Position numbers and translations under genes: made by a program
Shown: positions 45,830 to 57,939 of the stretch, in pieces
Numbering within the stretch: the stretch's first letter is position 1
How the letters are laid out: every line of letters begins with the position of its first letter
Assembly: GCA_033980235.1 (NCBI GenBank)
Contig: CM067070.1
Location: 24,588,199-24,652,198, forward strand
Source: Diadema setosum
Lineage: Eukaryota; Echinodermata; Echinoidea; Diadematoida; Diadematidae
Direction of reading: 5' to 3'
Length of the DNA: 64,000 bases
The notes under the pieces: model-generated
What the model saw: only the letters and a program-made list of their open reading frames with translations
Database searches by the model: none
Told to the model about the DNA's origin: nothing

Positions 45830-45841
45830 CGTCAACTGTGC

Positions 45842-45903
45842 CAGTGTGTGTGTGTATGTGTGTGTGTGTGTATGTGTGCGTGTGTGTGTGTGTGAGTGTG
45901 TGT
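45842..45903. repeat. (TG)n microsatellite
   Basis: TG repeat with TA, CG and GA interruptions, immediately 3' of the hAT-like MITE. Confidence 0.85.
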
Positions 45904-45909
45904 AAATTG

Positions 45910-47520
45910 TCACCACTGGGGCAGGAGGAAAGGGGTCCATATCGCACTGTAGTTGCCCGTTTTGGGGAAAGTGAGTGAAACAGACAGCTTTTCCGAGGTT
46001 CGGTGAATAGCAATGCAAAATGCGAATGACCTCCAAGGTAAACCCCCCCCCCCCCCAAAAAAAAAAAAAAAAAGTCAGAGGCAAAACACTAGAGGCAAAA
46101 TGTGACAGTTGTAAGAGATAGAGATGTCACAGGTAAGGGTTGATCCAACATTTAAACGGACATTTACGTTCAACTTTCTTGAGGTAACAGTTTTTGCCTC
46201 TGATATTTTTTTCCCCTTCATGTCTGATAGTTTTACTCCCGACATCTTTACATCTTTATGATTGTGGTTTTTCATCTCTAGTGAAACATACAGGTAGAAA
46301 AATAATGCCTGCTCTTTTTTTTTTTTAATAAATCTCACGTGATGAAGAGGAAAATCAGAAATCGAGTGTGGGAGAGAAAACCGTAACTTTCCTCTTTTCT
46401 TTTTTTTGTGAGGGGGGTTTTGAATGGGGTTAATGATCAAACCATCATTGTATTGATTTATCTCGTTACACTTAAAATTGCATAGAAATGGCAACCGACT
46501 AGAACACAGTTGTTATCAATACTCAGATACAAACTAACCAACCAACGAAACAAACAAAAAGACCAAAGGAGAAAACTATTTATGATGGCAACAGGGTGGA
46601 AAAGTGGTTACAAAATAAGGATATACAAAACAACTCACCCTCCGTCTACACACGTGACCATAAACCTTGCAAGGGACAGCAGGTGATTTGAGTATGTGAC
46701 GGGCCTCAGCCTGCGGAAATGTGTGATCAATATGGACGACTTTCACATGAATGAAGGTGTGTTGATGAGAGGTGTTGCCATGGCTTGTGAGTTGCAAAAG
46801 TTGGGAGATGTGGCGAGGGTGAAGATGAAGAAAGAAAATGAATCATGCCGTCAGGAAAATTTTACGGTAGCTAACCGTTGATAACTCTGGAGGCAGATAT
46901 GCATGATTGTGATCTAAGATGATGTATGCATGTACACACGCACACACACACACGTTGGCACACTCAATTATCGTACTTGCGTGTGCGTGTGTGTGTGTGT
47001 GTGTGCGTGCGCGCGCGTGTTTCTGCAGGGAGGTTTGTATGGGAGTCTCTCCCCCCCCCCACCTTCCTGGTCCGTCTGTGCGTGTGATGATTTTATTTAT
47101 GTGATCATGAAGGTACACTGTACTTAATTTTAACATTATGTTTAAATTTTTACACAATAAATATTTTTCATCTTTACATCACGCATTCATTTTTCTTACG
47201 AAGTGGAAAATTTCTGTCAGATAGGCATTATTAACTTTGCAGTTTACAAAGATATAAAACGAATACATCAAATGAAAAGGAAAATGAGGGTTGCTTGCAT
47301 TCTCTTCTGTAGCCTAAATTTTCGGAGAAGATCAGGCACAAACACGCAAGTAAATAGAAAATGGTTGTCCGTTTTAATCTCTCATATTTGTCTCCTACCT
47401 CTTATTGATTGATTCACGATAACGACAACGAAATAACTCATTGGTAAAACCATCTGCTTCCTTTTTAAATTTTCGACCTGCAAGGAATAATATTACCATC
47501 AAGGGGTCATTCTTGCGTTC
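45910..47520. other. Gene-free stretch
   Basis: It contains a C tract followed by an A tract (46045-46072), (CA)n at 46935-46953, (TG)n at 46980-47010 and a C tract near 47050-47060. No gene is supported. Confidence 0.4.
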
Positions 47521-47529
47521 ATTAGAAGA

Positions 47530-47680
47530 TTTTGAATATCATTGGATCATCCCAGGTTTTAGACCTTGTCATTACACGTGTCCGTACCAACCTGATCAAT
47601 TCATATGACAAAGTATGTATCTGGGATCACCACACAGTGTTCAATAATCCTTTCACAATACGCCCACCCTGTCAACAACA
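47530..47680 (+). pseudogene. LINE endonuclease fragment
   Basis: The frame reads QVLDLVITRVRTNLINSY then VCIWDHHTVFNNPF. This matches the end of the AP-endonuclease domain of CR1/Jockey-group LINEs: H-T-L-D-L-[VI]-[IL]-[TS]...[VI]-S-D-H-x-x-[VI]. The usual Ser before Asp-His is Trp here, and no RT follows. It is a short dead fragment. Confidence 0.6.
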
Positions 47681-47894
47681 TTCAAGGTGTGGTGCCTTTT
47701 TGTTGGTGACTTATTATAATGTGTCGCAAACCGCACAATCAGGTGATGAAACGATTATTGATATAATACAGCACCATTCATTCCCATGTGACAGTTGTCC
47801 CTTGAATTTCTTTTGTATTAATGCGTGACAACGTCGGAGAATCTTTTGTCTGGTTGGGCAGGACGGCGGACACGCCCATTTCTTGGTGGCGCCT

Positions 47895-47907
47895 GTTGCT
47901 AGGCGAC
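47895..47907. promoter_or_regulatory. RFX-type X-box motif
   Basis: GTTGCTAGGCGAC reads GTCGCCTAGCAAC on the minus strand, an exact fit to the X-box consensus GTNRCC-N-RGYAAC bound by RFX factors. It sits in a GC-richer segment (47820-48045). No transcript start is known nearby. Confidence 0.4.
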
Positions 47908-48099
47908 GGGAAGCGAACTATCATGAGCAGTCTGTCCGGTTGTCGAATGATACCCGTAGGTCCGTTGGGAGAACACTACAATCGATACGCTGCTCACTTA
48001 TACCGGTATACCTTTGCAAAAATAACGGGGGGCTTGATTGAAGATTAGCAACATGTTGCCTCACTTTCAAAGCCAGTTTCTTAAACAAACGTGTTTTGG

Positions 48100-48152
48100 G
48101 TTTGTTTGTTTGTTTGTTTGTTTGTTTGTTTGTTTGTTTGTTTGTTTGTTTG
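48100..48152. repeat. (GTTT)n microsatellite
   Basis: Pure GTTT tetranucleotide run. Confidence 0.95.
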
Positions 48153-48154
48153 TA

Positions 48155-49195
48155 ATTTAGCCGTAATTAGAGGAGAAGCACATACACACTTTAGTTGGAG
48201 TAAGAGAAAACTGTTAAGCTATTACTGGATCACTTACTCCTTAGGGCAACGTGTACTAATTTAAAAGATTTTATCACTTGTTTTTTTCTTTAACTTTTAA
48301 GTGTGATTATATGTACATCACCAATCTAGGCCTAGTTCTTAATTAGCTCGTGTACATATTAGTACAAATTACCTTTCTTTTTTCAGTTACTTAAGCCATG
48401 GTTAAACACTTCACTCGCTTTCAAAGCGGTATAAAGCATACGCTTACCCAATGTAACAGTGTATAGAATTCTTGTTCAACCAAAAATAAACTTGCTTTAA
48501 GATCAGGTGACAAGAATGGTCCATCAATTGATACTGTTTTGTATTGAATGCATCAACAACTTATTGCGATTTACCTATCACATCATCACTCATATTTTAC
48601 TGCACTCCACCCAGAAACTGATCCAAGGAAGGACTGTAACAGAAAGGATTTGATGGTTGGAGACTTGATGGGGATAGTCATAATCTAAAAACGGGACATG
48701 CTATAAATGGTTTTAGATACCTAGTTTTTACAGTCTTTTACTTTAAAAAAAAAATTCTTCTTCTTCTTCTTGTTTTCCTTCTTCTCTGCTTCTTCTTCAA
48801 TGAATGAAACGTATGAATTTAGCTTAATCGTCCAGCATTATTCCGGTCGATTCTAATTTGGACATCTTCGTGGCATCTGACTGACAAATTATCCTACATA
48901 AATAAGCAGTTGTAATAGAAAAATAAAAGCTCGACGAAAGAATTCATTAATTTAGATACTGTTGCTGAAAGGGATATCATGTCCGTATCACAATCAGGAA
49001 GGTGTGTGCTTTCTGGGCTGGGAATTGATATTAATTATATTTTTCAAATCTTTCTCACTTCGCGAAAGACTTCTTTTCAATAAAAAGAAAAAAACATGTA
49101 GAAAAGATTATGTTCTCTAATGTTTATAAGGGCTTACTTACATAATTATGTAAAATGTGTGACTAACTGACTGCAATCGGCCCTATTATATACGT
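48155..49195. other. Gene-free stretch
   Basis: AT-rich with a CTT run near 48757-48800. Nothing else is supported. Confidence 0.4.
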
Positions 49196-49199
49196 GAGT

Positions 49200-49293
49200 C
49201 TATTCAGGCAGCTGCTGCAGCGCCAGGGCAGAGCGTTGCGCCAGAACCCGATGAAACTGTATGCACAGCTGCCGCTGAGGGCAGTATACACAC
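49200..49293 (-). CDS. Tentative terminal exon of the unrecognised minus-strand gene
   Basis: The minus strand is open from about 49293 (acceptor AACACTCAG) or 49274 (acceptor TGCCCTCAG) to a stop at 49200-49202. It encodes RQLCIQFHRVLAQRSALALQ then QLPE, an amphipathic, Ala/Leu/Gln-rich end. Both acceptors give the same frame. A donor-flanked scrap at about 49522-49540 (GACCGAG followed by GTAAGC) could be the exon before it. No family is recognised, and the exon could be chance. Confidence 0.3.
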
Positions 49294-49972
49294 CTGAGTG
49301 TTGCAGTCACTATTGTAAAGGGACTCTTATACTTCAGTTTTTATGTTGCTTATGTTTTTATCCGATCATTACTATCCAGCATTCTAACATTATCAACTGT
49401 GTTTTATGGTTAGGTGCAAAGGGGCATTATACAACGAACTGTGTGTACACCATCCCAGGTTTCACGGTAGTGATGTTCTGGTGGGATTATAGGCGTGGCC
49501 CTTTCAGCGTCTCGGGCTTACCTCGGTCCTGAACAGGGACTGAGAGATATTCTTGTGTAAATGTTTTTCCTTAAATGTATTCACAGCAATCTCATAAAGG
49601 CAAAGGCAATGAGCCCAGGAGAGTGTGAGAAGATGTTTGACGTCGAAAGCTATACACGCGGCTTATAAAGTGTTCTAGCAAGTTTACATAATTGTGCATA
49701 CACGCATCTTCAAAATGATTTGCCTCAAGATGTGCAAGGGTAAACAAAAAAAGAAAAGAAAAAGAAGAGAGGAAACAGAATCTTCTATCCCTTTTCCCCT
49801 AAGAGTACAGGGACCCAGAATGGACTTATAGTACCACAGGGAACTGGGCGCTCTTCTTTTCTTCTTCGATAGTGACAAGTTCAAATCCCAGATAAGCCCT
49901 CTTCAATCCACTCCCAGTGGATCTTTTCAAAATGCACTATATTTCAGAGTATCAACTTCCCTGACCTCTTAC

Positions 49973-50090
49973 CTCGTTTTCTTTTCTTTACTGAGGTCCT
50001 TCTTCCTTTTCTCTTTTCTTTTAACCAGCTTCTCGTCTTCGTTTGTTTGAATCACTTCAGACGTTGACGAACCCTCGACCGGCAAATCAT
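49973..50090 (-). CDS. Exon C of an unrecognised minus-strand gene (Lys/Glu-rich)
   Basis: The acceptor is TTGTCTTGTCTAAG and the donor ACGAG followed by GTAAGAG. Only one frame is open: DLPVEGSSTSEVIQTNEDEK followed by LVKRKEKRKKDLSKEKKT. It enters after one codon base and leaves after two. The highly charged composition suggests a coiled or disordered linker, perhaps nuclear. The strong donor and the single open frame support a real exon. The function is unknown. Confidence 0.5.
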
Positions 50091-50144
50091 CTTAGACAAG
50101 ACAAGTGTTACAAGTTTTTGGCTTGTTAAATCCTCACTCATCAC

Positions 50145-50389
50145 CCGGACTGATCCTCTTCGCTCCCCGCTTCCGAGGGCCAGTGTCAACACCATGATGC
50201 GAGGCAACAAAACACTTCGCACCAAACGTTAATTCTTCCCCAAAGTGGGGGTGAAAATCGATGGTGAGTGCAAACCGAGTGAAGAGAACTAATATTTGTC
50301 CGGGCAAACGCTCGACTATTCTTTGTGGATTGTTTCTCTTTCCAGAGAAACTTGTTTCAAGTAAACACAAACCAGGGAGGTACATGGGA
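50145..50389 (-). CDS. Exon B of an unrecognised minus-strand gene
   Basis: The acceptor is CTACCGTCCTGCCTGCAG and the exon ends CCGG before GTGATG. The frame gives 81 codons: PMYLPGLCLLETSFSGKRNN, then QRIVERLPGQILVLFTRF, then FGEELTFGAKCFVASHHGVD and a basic end PRKRGAKR. Phases fit exon A before it and exon C after it. The weak points are the poor donor and an implied 54-nt intron, short for a deuterostome. A better donor 7 nt on (GTGAGG) would not fit exon C. No domain is recognised. Confidence 0.4.
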
Positions 50390-50399
50390 CTGCAGGCAG

Positions 50400-52090
50400 G
50401 ACGGTAGGAAAAGCCGCTATACTGCCCCCAAATCCTGTACACCATGACATCAGAGGCACCCACGCCTCACTGCCCGCGTAAGGGAGCACGTCATATTATA
50501 CCGGTTTCACGCATATACAACTGACAAACTTTAAAGACACTCTTGAACGTTGGTTGAGGTCTAAATCTCAAATTATCAATCTTTGCTTACCCATTGAACT
50601 GCATGATGATGTTATAAAATTGCTGAAGAAACAGTAAACATGTATACAGTTTCAAAGTTATGCTGTTACTCTAATCAACATGACTTTATAACGGTACCAT
50701 GTTTGAATAACCCATATCAAAGTATTTCATATTAGTCAAACTACCGTAGCTGACAAGAAAAAAAAAATGCATGTGACAAAATAGTCACTCACATGTTGTG
50801 TGTAATTACTATCATTACATATTTGTCAATTTTCGTTGGTTTGACCTTCCGGAAAAGCATCAACAGCTATGACAGCAAATGAGCTTTAGGAAACTATAAT
50901 CGCACCTTTTTAAAATGAACCATTTGGAATAGCACGTACGAGTAGGCAGAACGGGTGGGGGATTTAACGATGGTACGTCTTTGTATAAACAAACAACGCG
51001 TAACGAGTTGTCTAACAAACAGAAAGAAGAAAATGAAGTAAAGTAGGCCACCTAGGTGACATTAATAAAAATGAATTTGTAATTTCTGGAGCTGACGAGC
51101 AGTCACGTGATGAGGCGTGTTCTTCGATTATTTAACCAGAATCACGTTCGATGTGGTTCGCAGATACACTACAATCGCCAAGTTTAATCAGATGACGACG
51201 GAGCTGTTTGAATCTACCGAGGCGAGGGAAAAGTCATACAATGAAAGAATGCGGGCACACACCCAACCGATGGCTTTATGAAACTTAATTTATGCATCTC
51301 AGGGGATATTATGAATTCATGTGCATTCTTGTTGCTGTAACCTCTCTGCATACACGTCTCTCTCCCACTCTCCTGGGAATGGATATATCACGTATCTGAT
51401 GATGCGTGATGAATACTGTAGCATACTGAATAAGTGATAACGTCACTGGGATGATGAAGAAAAACAAAAGGACGAAAAGGTCGGCGCAAGATCTGTCGTT
51501 GTCACCCAGCCCAGATTCTGCGTTGTTTATGATACATTACAGAGCTCGACATTAACGGTGGGTCCTGTGACCCGGGACCACTAAAAATGATGCCGAGCCA
51601 CCAAATTCACAAAAACGGTTATTTTATTCTATTTTATTTCATTTCATTTCATTTCATTTCATTTCATTTTATTTAGTGGCCTGATAACTAAGGAAACTAA
51701 GATTGAAAATGAAGTGGATTGGTATGTTTTCTTTTATTTTTGGCCACTACATATTTTTTTTTTCGGGCCTCCAAAACTTTACATTAAGAGAATTTAGTAG
51801 CCCAAATGGTAATGGTACCACAGTATAAAGAATTTGATTTTGAGCCGCGATGTTGATTCACTGTATATAATAAAAGGTCATTTTACTGTCATTTTTTAGT
51901 ATTTTCTGTTTTAACAACGCGCGCTACACCCTTTACTTCCGTGTCATCTATTTATTTTCAGTTTGATGAAAACGCAAATAATTTAACATCGAAGATTCAA
52001 AATCAATGCCTTAAAAGGAAACAAAGAATTGCGACTTGAAACCAATCTCAACTATGGATGATTAACCTGGAGAAATAGCCACTGCATGGG
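50400..52090. other. Probable intronic or intergenic stretch
   Basis: No exon is seen. It contains a TTTCA pentanucleotide run at about 51637-51668 and AT-rich sequence. Confidence 0.4.
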
Positions 52091-52461
52091 TTAAAGGGAT
52101 TATATCTTCATTAATTTTGGTTGAGACCTAACTTCAGATTTCTAACATTTTTGGTGAGATAATGAGAAACCTCTTAAATGAGATATGAAAGAGCATGTAA
52201 TTCCAAAAGGGATTCAACAATTGATGAAAATAAGTTTTGAAATAACTGACATATCCAAAACAAAGCGACCTGAATAAAAGGTGGGACCCACTTTTTATCA
52301 GGATCGCCTTGTTTTAGTTTGATTTTGGATGTCTCAGTCATTCCAAAACCGATTTTCATCTAATAAATTTGAATTTCTCTAGAACGGTATCTCGCAAAAA
52401 AAAAAAAGAAGTTAAAAGCCCAATCCTCATCTCCACCTGTCTTACTATACCATCCCTTTAA
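52091..52461. mobile_element. TTAAAGGGATGG hairpin MITE, copy 2
   Basis: It starts TTAAAGGGATTATATC and ends TATACCATCCCTTTAA. The centre is AAAGGTGGGACCCACTTTT. The flanking arms carry ATATCCAAAACAAAG and CCGATTTTCATC. It is the same family as 11546-11990. Confidence 0.85.
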
Positions 52462-52789
52462 TGCAGCTTCTTCAGGTTTCTTTGCCCCCCCCCCCTCTCC
52501 CTCTTGTACATGCACACACACCTGCGTTTCTGATTCATCGTTTCTCTCATTTTGATCATGAGTAGGCGAGAAATCTCTGAAACGGTGGAGAATAAATGCA
52601 TTTTTCTTACGCCCCGACGTTTCTCTATTTGCTTGTCGCTCTCTGTTTGCTTGTCGACTTTTATTGAGTACCCAATATCGGACATTCGATTGCTCTGTAA
52701 ATATGGACAAGATTTATTGTACTATTAAAGCAAACATTCTGCGATTAACATTGATTGTTTGCATTGAGAACCTTGCTTGTCAGTCTTGC

Positions 52790-52833
52790 TATAAAAAGAA
52801 GAAGAAGAAGAAGAAGAAGAAGAAGAAGAAGAA
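52790..52833. repeat. (GAA)n microsatellite
   Basis: AAG/GAA trinucleotide run; it gives false poly-Lys and poly-Arg ORFs. Confidence 0.9.
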
Positions 52834-53017
52834 TAGATGTGGTTGGTTCAAAATGGTTAACATTATTAACCAATCAATCAGATTTTTTTTTTCTCACGGG
52901 TGACGACAGAAACATTCATTTCTTTTCTATAGCTAAATTCAAGCACTCACACGTACAGTCATATAATAATAGTGCAAATTGTATGATCTTCTTGTCGAAG
53001 AAAATGGTTGCCTATTG

Positions 53018-53416
53018 TTAAAGGGATGGTATATAGAATTTGGTTTAGAGGGTGTTTCAAGTTTTAACTATTTTGCGAGATGATTAGAAACCACTCATAT
53101 GCAATATTAGAGAGAATATGATTATAAGACGAATTAAAGATTTAATAGAAATCGGTTTGGAAATGGATGAGATATCCAAATACAAAGCAAAACAAAGTAA
53201 CCTATTCCTGACAAAAGGGGGTACAAGGTGTACCAACCTTTTATTACTGTTACTTTTTTTTGATATCTCAGTCATTATTTTCATCAAATGATATTTCACT
53301 TCCTCGTAGAATCGTATGCTCTTTGATATAGCACATGTTACGTGCTGTTTTTAATTATCTCGCAAAAAGTTACAACCTGAATCCCCATCTCAACCGAAAC
53401 TATACTATCCCTTTAA
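53018..53416. mobile_element. TTAAAGGGATGG hairpin MITE, copy 3
   Basis: It starts TTAAAGGGATGGTATA and ends TATACTATCCCTTTAA, with paired GATATCCAAA and TTGATATCTCAG arms. The centre is more diverged (GGGGGTACAAGGTGTACC). Confidence 0.85.
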
Positions 53417-53833
53417 AAGCAATCAAGGGATCTCCTATTCTTGCCTTCACCCTCATCTCTTTAAAGTGCATGCTATAGGCAATTTCCAACCAATAATTTG
53501 GCCCTGAACGTGTGCTCGGTGCTGCGTTGCATAAGGTAATATCCAGATAATAATGAGATGCAGTCTCCAAAGTGCTTTTATATTACGTAATAATCATTAT
53601 TCCATTCAAGTTTCCCCTTCTTTTCGCATATTGTAGGTTAATTATCTTGCTTGCCATAAATGGAGCCCAATTAGGTGTCTTCGAGCAGACCCATACACAA
53701 CGGAGTAAGACTGCCTGGCTTCCCGCTCGATTCTTTCCCGCTGCATTTTCTCCTGGTTTCACCACTGTAGGTGTTCATTGACATTTGCTCCTGCGACAAA
53801 ATTTCTAACATAAAACATAAATTCTACCCACGA

Positions 53834-53920
53834 ACCTAACCCTATAACCCTAATCCTAATCCTCACATCAAACTAAACCTAAAACCCTACCGCAACCCTA
53901 ACCCTAACCCTATAACCGTA
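53834..53920. repeat. Degenerate interstitial telomere-like block
   Basis: ACCTAACCCTATAACCCTAA and CGCAACCCTAACCCTAACCC, with variants CCTAAT and ACCTAA, make up about 85 bp of imperfect CCCTAA repeat. Confidence 0.7.
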
Positions 53921-54028
53921 AGTGTTTGGAGAAAATAAGATCGGAGCAATATTGTCGCAGGCGTAAAAATGTCGTGTTACCCCATGATTCATTTTAATCA
54001 CACTGCTTTCAGCAGAAGTTTTGCTTAC

Positions 54029-54126
54029 CTTTGAAATTCTTTCTGTATCAATGGCACTGCCGATCCGTATGGTCCCTCTTTTACCCAATGAAGGAGTCTT
54101 CCATCTTTAATGAAACTGTCACCATC
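54029..54126 (-). CDS. Exon A of an unrecognised minus-strand gene
   Basis: The acceptor CTTTCTTTCCTACAG and donor TTTCAAAG followed by GTAAGC are both strong. The 98-nt exon has one fully open frame: DGDSFIKDGRLLHWVKEGPY followed by GSAVPLIQKEFQ. It starts in phase 0 and ends after two codon bases, which fits exon B. The residues look like a folded domain, but I recognise no family. Upstream exons were not found with confidence. Confidence 0.55.
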
Positions 54127-54129
54127 CTG

Positions 54130-56640
54130 TAGGAAAGAAAGTGGACGTTTAATATATTGAATGTGCATACATGCATTATATACATGCATGCACACATACA
54201 TGCAGACATACATACATTGAATTATGATAGGCCTGAATTCTTGTATATTACTCTTTTCAGATAATCACAAGTGCAAGGAAGGAGAGCATGAGAAATTCAT
54301 GGAAACACATGCAAGAAACAGAACTCAATCAATGCGAACTGCTCCATTTCATAAGAAAAGACAAAGCACGCATTAGGGTATTAATGTCATGTTGTGTTCA
54401 ACGCGGTCTCATCAATCTATAACGCTATAACCTTTTACACGCTTAAAGGCATCAACATTAATATTTTCTTCTTTTTTTTTCAAAACATGTCTCTGAGGAG
54501 ACTATTAAGTTCATTTAAATCCACATTGAAAGATCCAGTGGGATTATTACTAAAGAAAGCAATGATTTCATCTGATGTATGCAAAAGGGGACCACCAACG
54601 CTAAAGTATTGTTTGATCTTGATATGTAATAAGGATGTGGGCTGATATCAAGGTAGAATGAAATGATACATCTATTTTTTTTTCAATCTATTTTGAAATC
54701 ACTCGGCAGTCATGTCAATTCAAAATTAATGTATATCACGAAGCAGCCAAAATCAAGGCCTTTGAACACGGTTGACTATTTGTTATTATGTCGTTTACTC
54801 AGAATCATGTATCAATGAAGACCTATTGACCTTATAACTGTATGTCTCCTGTATGTATCCAGAATGGCATCTACTTTAAGTACAATCTCGTAATCAGTGA
54901 CACACTTTCACATAATAATAAATGATAGAATGGAAATGCAATATGATGAAATATACTTCAGACACGTTTATATACGGCAAATATCATCAAGAGCATGATG
55001 GGATAAGGGCCTACTCCTTTGAGGTGTAACAAAAACATCTGCATCCGCCGATGCAATATATTTCTTTAGTATTTATAACATTAATATAGCGAATAAGAAA
55101 AGGGAGGTGGAGCACTATCTTGCACGGGATGAAATGTGAAATGACCTCTTGAAGGAGGCGGAGAAAAGTTTATATTTCACCGAAGGCCAAACATTGTCCC
55201 AAGGCATGCTTAAAATACCGTTCATTATTTGTTTTATATAACTTCATTATTCTTGAATACGGCTATGCGTCCATCCCATGGGTACAAACAACGACAACGA
55301 TTTACAGCAAGGCAAATGGAAAACCATGGATCTACAAGCCATGTGGGGAAATTGCGAAATATTAAGGAGAATAGCCTGTACAGAGTAATGGAAGTGCTTG
55401 ATGACGTCATCGTGTTATCCAACACTGCTCGACAGCATTAATTTGTATGCTTGCATGTGCAGTGACACTCTTAGCGAAAGTCATATGATTAACAGTCGAT
55501 CAATCCTGTAACAAGCATGATTTACGTCCTGTGTAAAACGCATTACCACTCAGTGGTTCATTTTTTGCGTTCCGTAAACTCTCTGCACACGGCGTCACTC
55601 GATTTTTGCGACCTTTTTACGAGGTCGAAACGACAGTTTGGTGTCATCGATTTATTCATAGGACCTCTAGACAACCTTTGTTTTTGGCATAAGACATTTT
55701 GTGGATATTTGTCTTCATTTGGCAGCAGAATATACGTTCCTTTTTCCTCCCTTCCAATTGTTATCTCAGTGATTATTGTTAGAGCTCTTCGGAGACAGTT
55801 ATGGAGATTACAGGGTAGTTATCTATTTTCTAAATGAGCCATTTCCCTCTTTCTCGGTCTCTCTGATGCCAACATAATCTGGAAGGTAGGTGAAAAAAGC
55901 TGTGCGTATATAAAGGCGATCTAAATACAGAGCATGAGACCTTTCTAGGTTGCAATCATGCCATCATGGTCCAATTGGAATTGGATTGATTCATTTTCCC
56001 TGAAAAACAAAAACAACAACACAACATATTACAGATTTTAAAGTCATGCCTAAATGAGCTCGATATCCGTGGGATACACATAATGGCAGAAATGCAAGGG
56101 AGTTGAATGTCATCTCGAGATTCACCTTCGAACGCAAGACTATGCGGTCTTGCATTATGGTTTCCTGTTTTCCATTTTAGCTTACTCAATGCTATTTCTT
56201 GGTTAAATCATGGAGCTACAAGCTGCATGGTTAAATAAAGAGCTATGTCCATGAAAGTTCTCGTTCCAGAGTGCGATCAAAGAATTGAATGTAATTTCCT
56301 GGGGGAAAAAATGCGGTACGTTAAAACTCTTGACGACGGCAAACCAACGAAAAAGAGCGAATTTTGTTCAAATTAAAAGTAAGTCTAAAAACGTGAGAGA
56401 AAGACAAACAAAACGTTTTGGTATCGGAGTTCTAAGAATAAAAAGTTACAGAGTAGTTGCACAAACAGAAATCATATTCTTTTACGGGATGACATTTTGC
56501 ATGTTTTGTTTGTTTGTTTTTTGCTTTGTTCCTTTTTCTTTCCAGTCTCTTTTGGGAGCGATTTCTACCATTGGCATGTTAAGCCAAGTGGGTACTCAAT
56601 GTCTTGAGTTTTTGTGAGTTTTTGTTTGTGTTTATTCATG
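54130..56640. other. Stretch without confident exons
   Basis: Several short ORFs occur but none has supporting splice sites or a recognisable family. Microsatellites are few. Confidence 0.35.

Positions 56641-56644
<4 letters not shown>

Positions 56645-56699
<55 letters not shown>
56645..56699. repeat. (AC)n microsatellite
   Basis: Pure AC dinucleotide run. Confidence 0.95.
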
Positions 56700-56701
<2 letters not shown>

Positions 56702-56864
56702 GGATTCCACTGGGAATTGGTCACAGAAGATAACATCTCCAAAGAGAGAAGGCGTGAAATGTTGGCACATTGATAAGGATCAGACGAAGTCTGTCGACTA
56801 GAGATAACCTTTGTGATAACATGCAAAATGAAAGAGAGGCCATGAATATTCATTATGTGAGAGG

Positions 56865-57254
56865 TTAAAGGGTGTGTACAGTTCTGGGAGAGGTGTAGAT
56901 TTGGCTTTTAACGTTTCGCGAGGTATTCAGAAACCACTGTATGAGATGTCAAAGAGCATGCAATTCTAGGGGGTATCAAAAGTTTATTTGATGAAAATCG
57001 GTTTTGAAATGGATGAGATATCCAAAACAAGGTGAAACAAAGAGATCCTAATAAAGTTGTGGCATGTCGCCTTTTATTATTAGCACTTTTTTGGATATCT
57101 CAGCCATTTGAAAACCAATTTTCATCAAATAAACGTTGAATCCTTCTTAAAAGTACATGCTCTTTCATATTTCATAAGAGGCTTTTCATTATCTCACTTA
57201 GGAATGTTCAAAACAAGAATCTCTACCTCAACCAGTACTGTACAGTCCCTTTAA
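56865..57254. mobile_element. TTAAAGGGATGG hairpin MITE, copy 4
   Basis: It starts TTAAAGGGTGTGTACAG and ends TGTACAGTCCCTTTAA. The arms contain GATGAAAATCGGTTTTGAAA and its mirror ACCAATTTTCATC. Confidence 0.85.
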
Positions 57255-57864
57255 GATGGATCGTGACGCTTGAGCAATGTTGAGTATAATGATGTTCGGG
57301 TATCCTCGTCGCTGACAGATTCTCACCATCGAAACAACAGCCTGAATAAATCCAACTGAATAAATCCAAAAGGAATGTTAGTTGTCGAATTTCAAAGCTA
57401 CATGGTTCATGATCAGCTGGAATCATGTAGTGAAAATTTTGCATCATTATAACAAAGTTGCAGGACAGGTTAAAGTTGTGACTACTTTCGGACTGATTCT
57501 CGATCCGCCACCAATGTAGTGTAATATAATTAGGATCTTGTTGGTCAATACTGAATGAGACAATCCAACCCCATCACCCCCCCCCCCCAAAAAAAAAAAG
57601 AAAGAATGGGGGGGGGGGGGGTAGGGATGAGGTAGTCGTGATTTATTACCATAGTTTATAGGCCCTACATAGATAAAGCAATGCGTTTGGAACAGCTTAT
57701 TCGGTATTACTAAGAAATAATTATACTTTATAACTGCATAAACTGTAAGGGGCCAGACTTGACTAGCATTCATGCTATTTTCTGGTTCCTATTATCCTCG
57801 CTTTTTTATGTAACTGATACGACTATAAACATGTACAATGATTGTTATTGCATTGGATAATAAA

Positions 57865-57939
57865 TTCATTCATTCATTCATTCATTCATTCATTCATTCA
57901 TTCATTCATTCATTCATTCATTCATTCATTCATTCATTC
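57865..57939. repeat. (ATTC)n microsatellite
   Basis: Pure CATT/ATTC tetranucleotide run; a false (FIHS)n ORF covers it. Confidence 0.95.

Noticed and set aside
52755..53021. Arg/Lys-rich ORF
   Set aside because: Product of the (GAA)n microsatellite.
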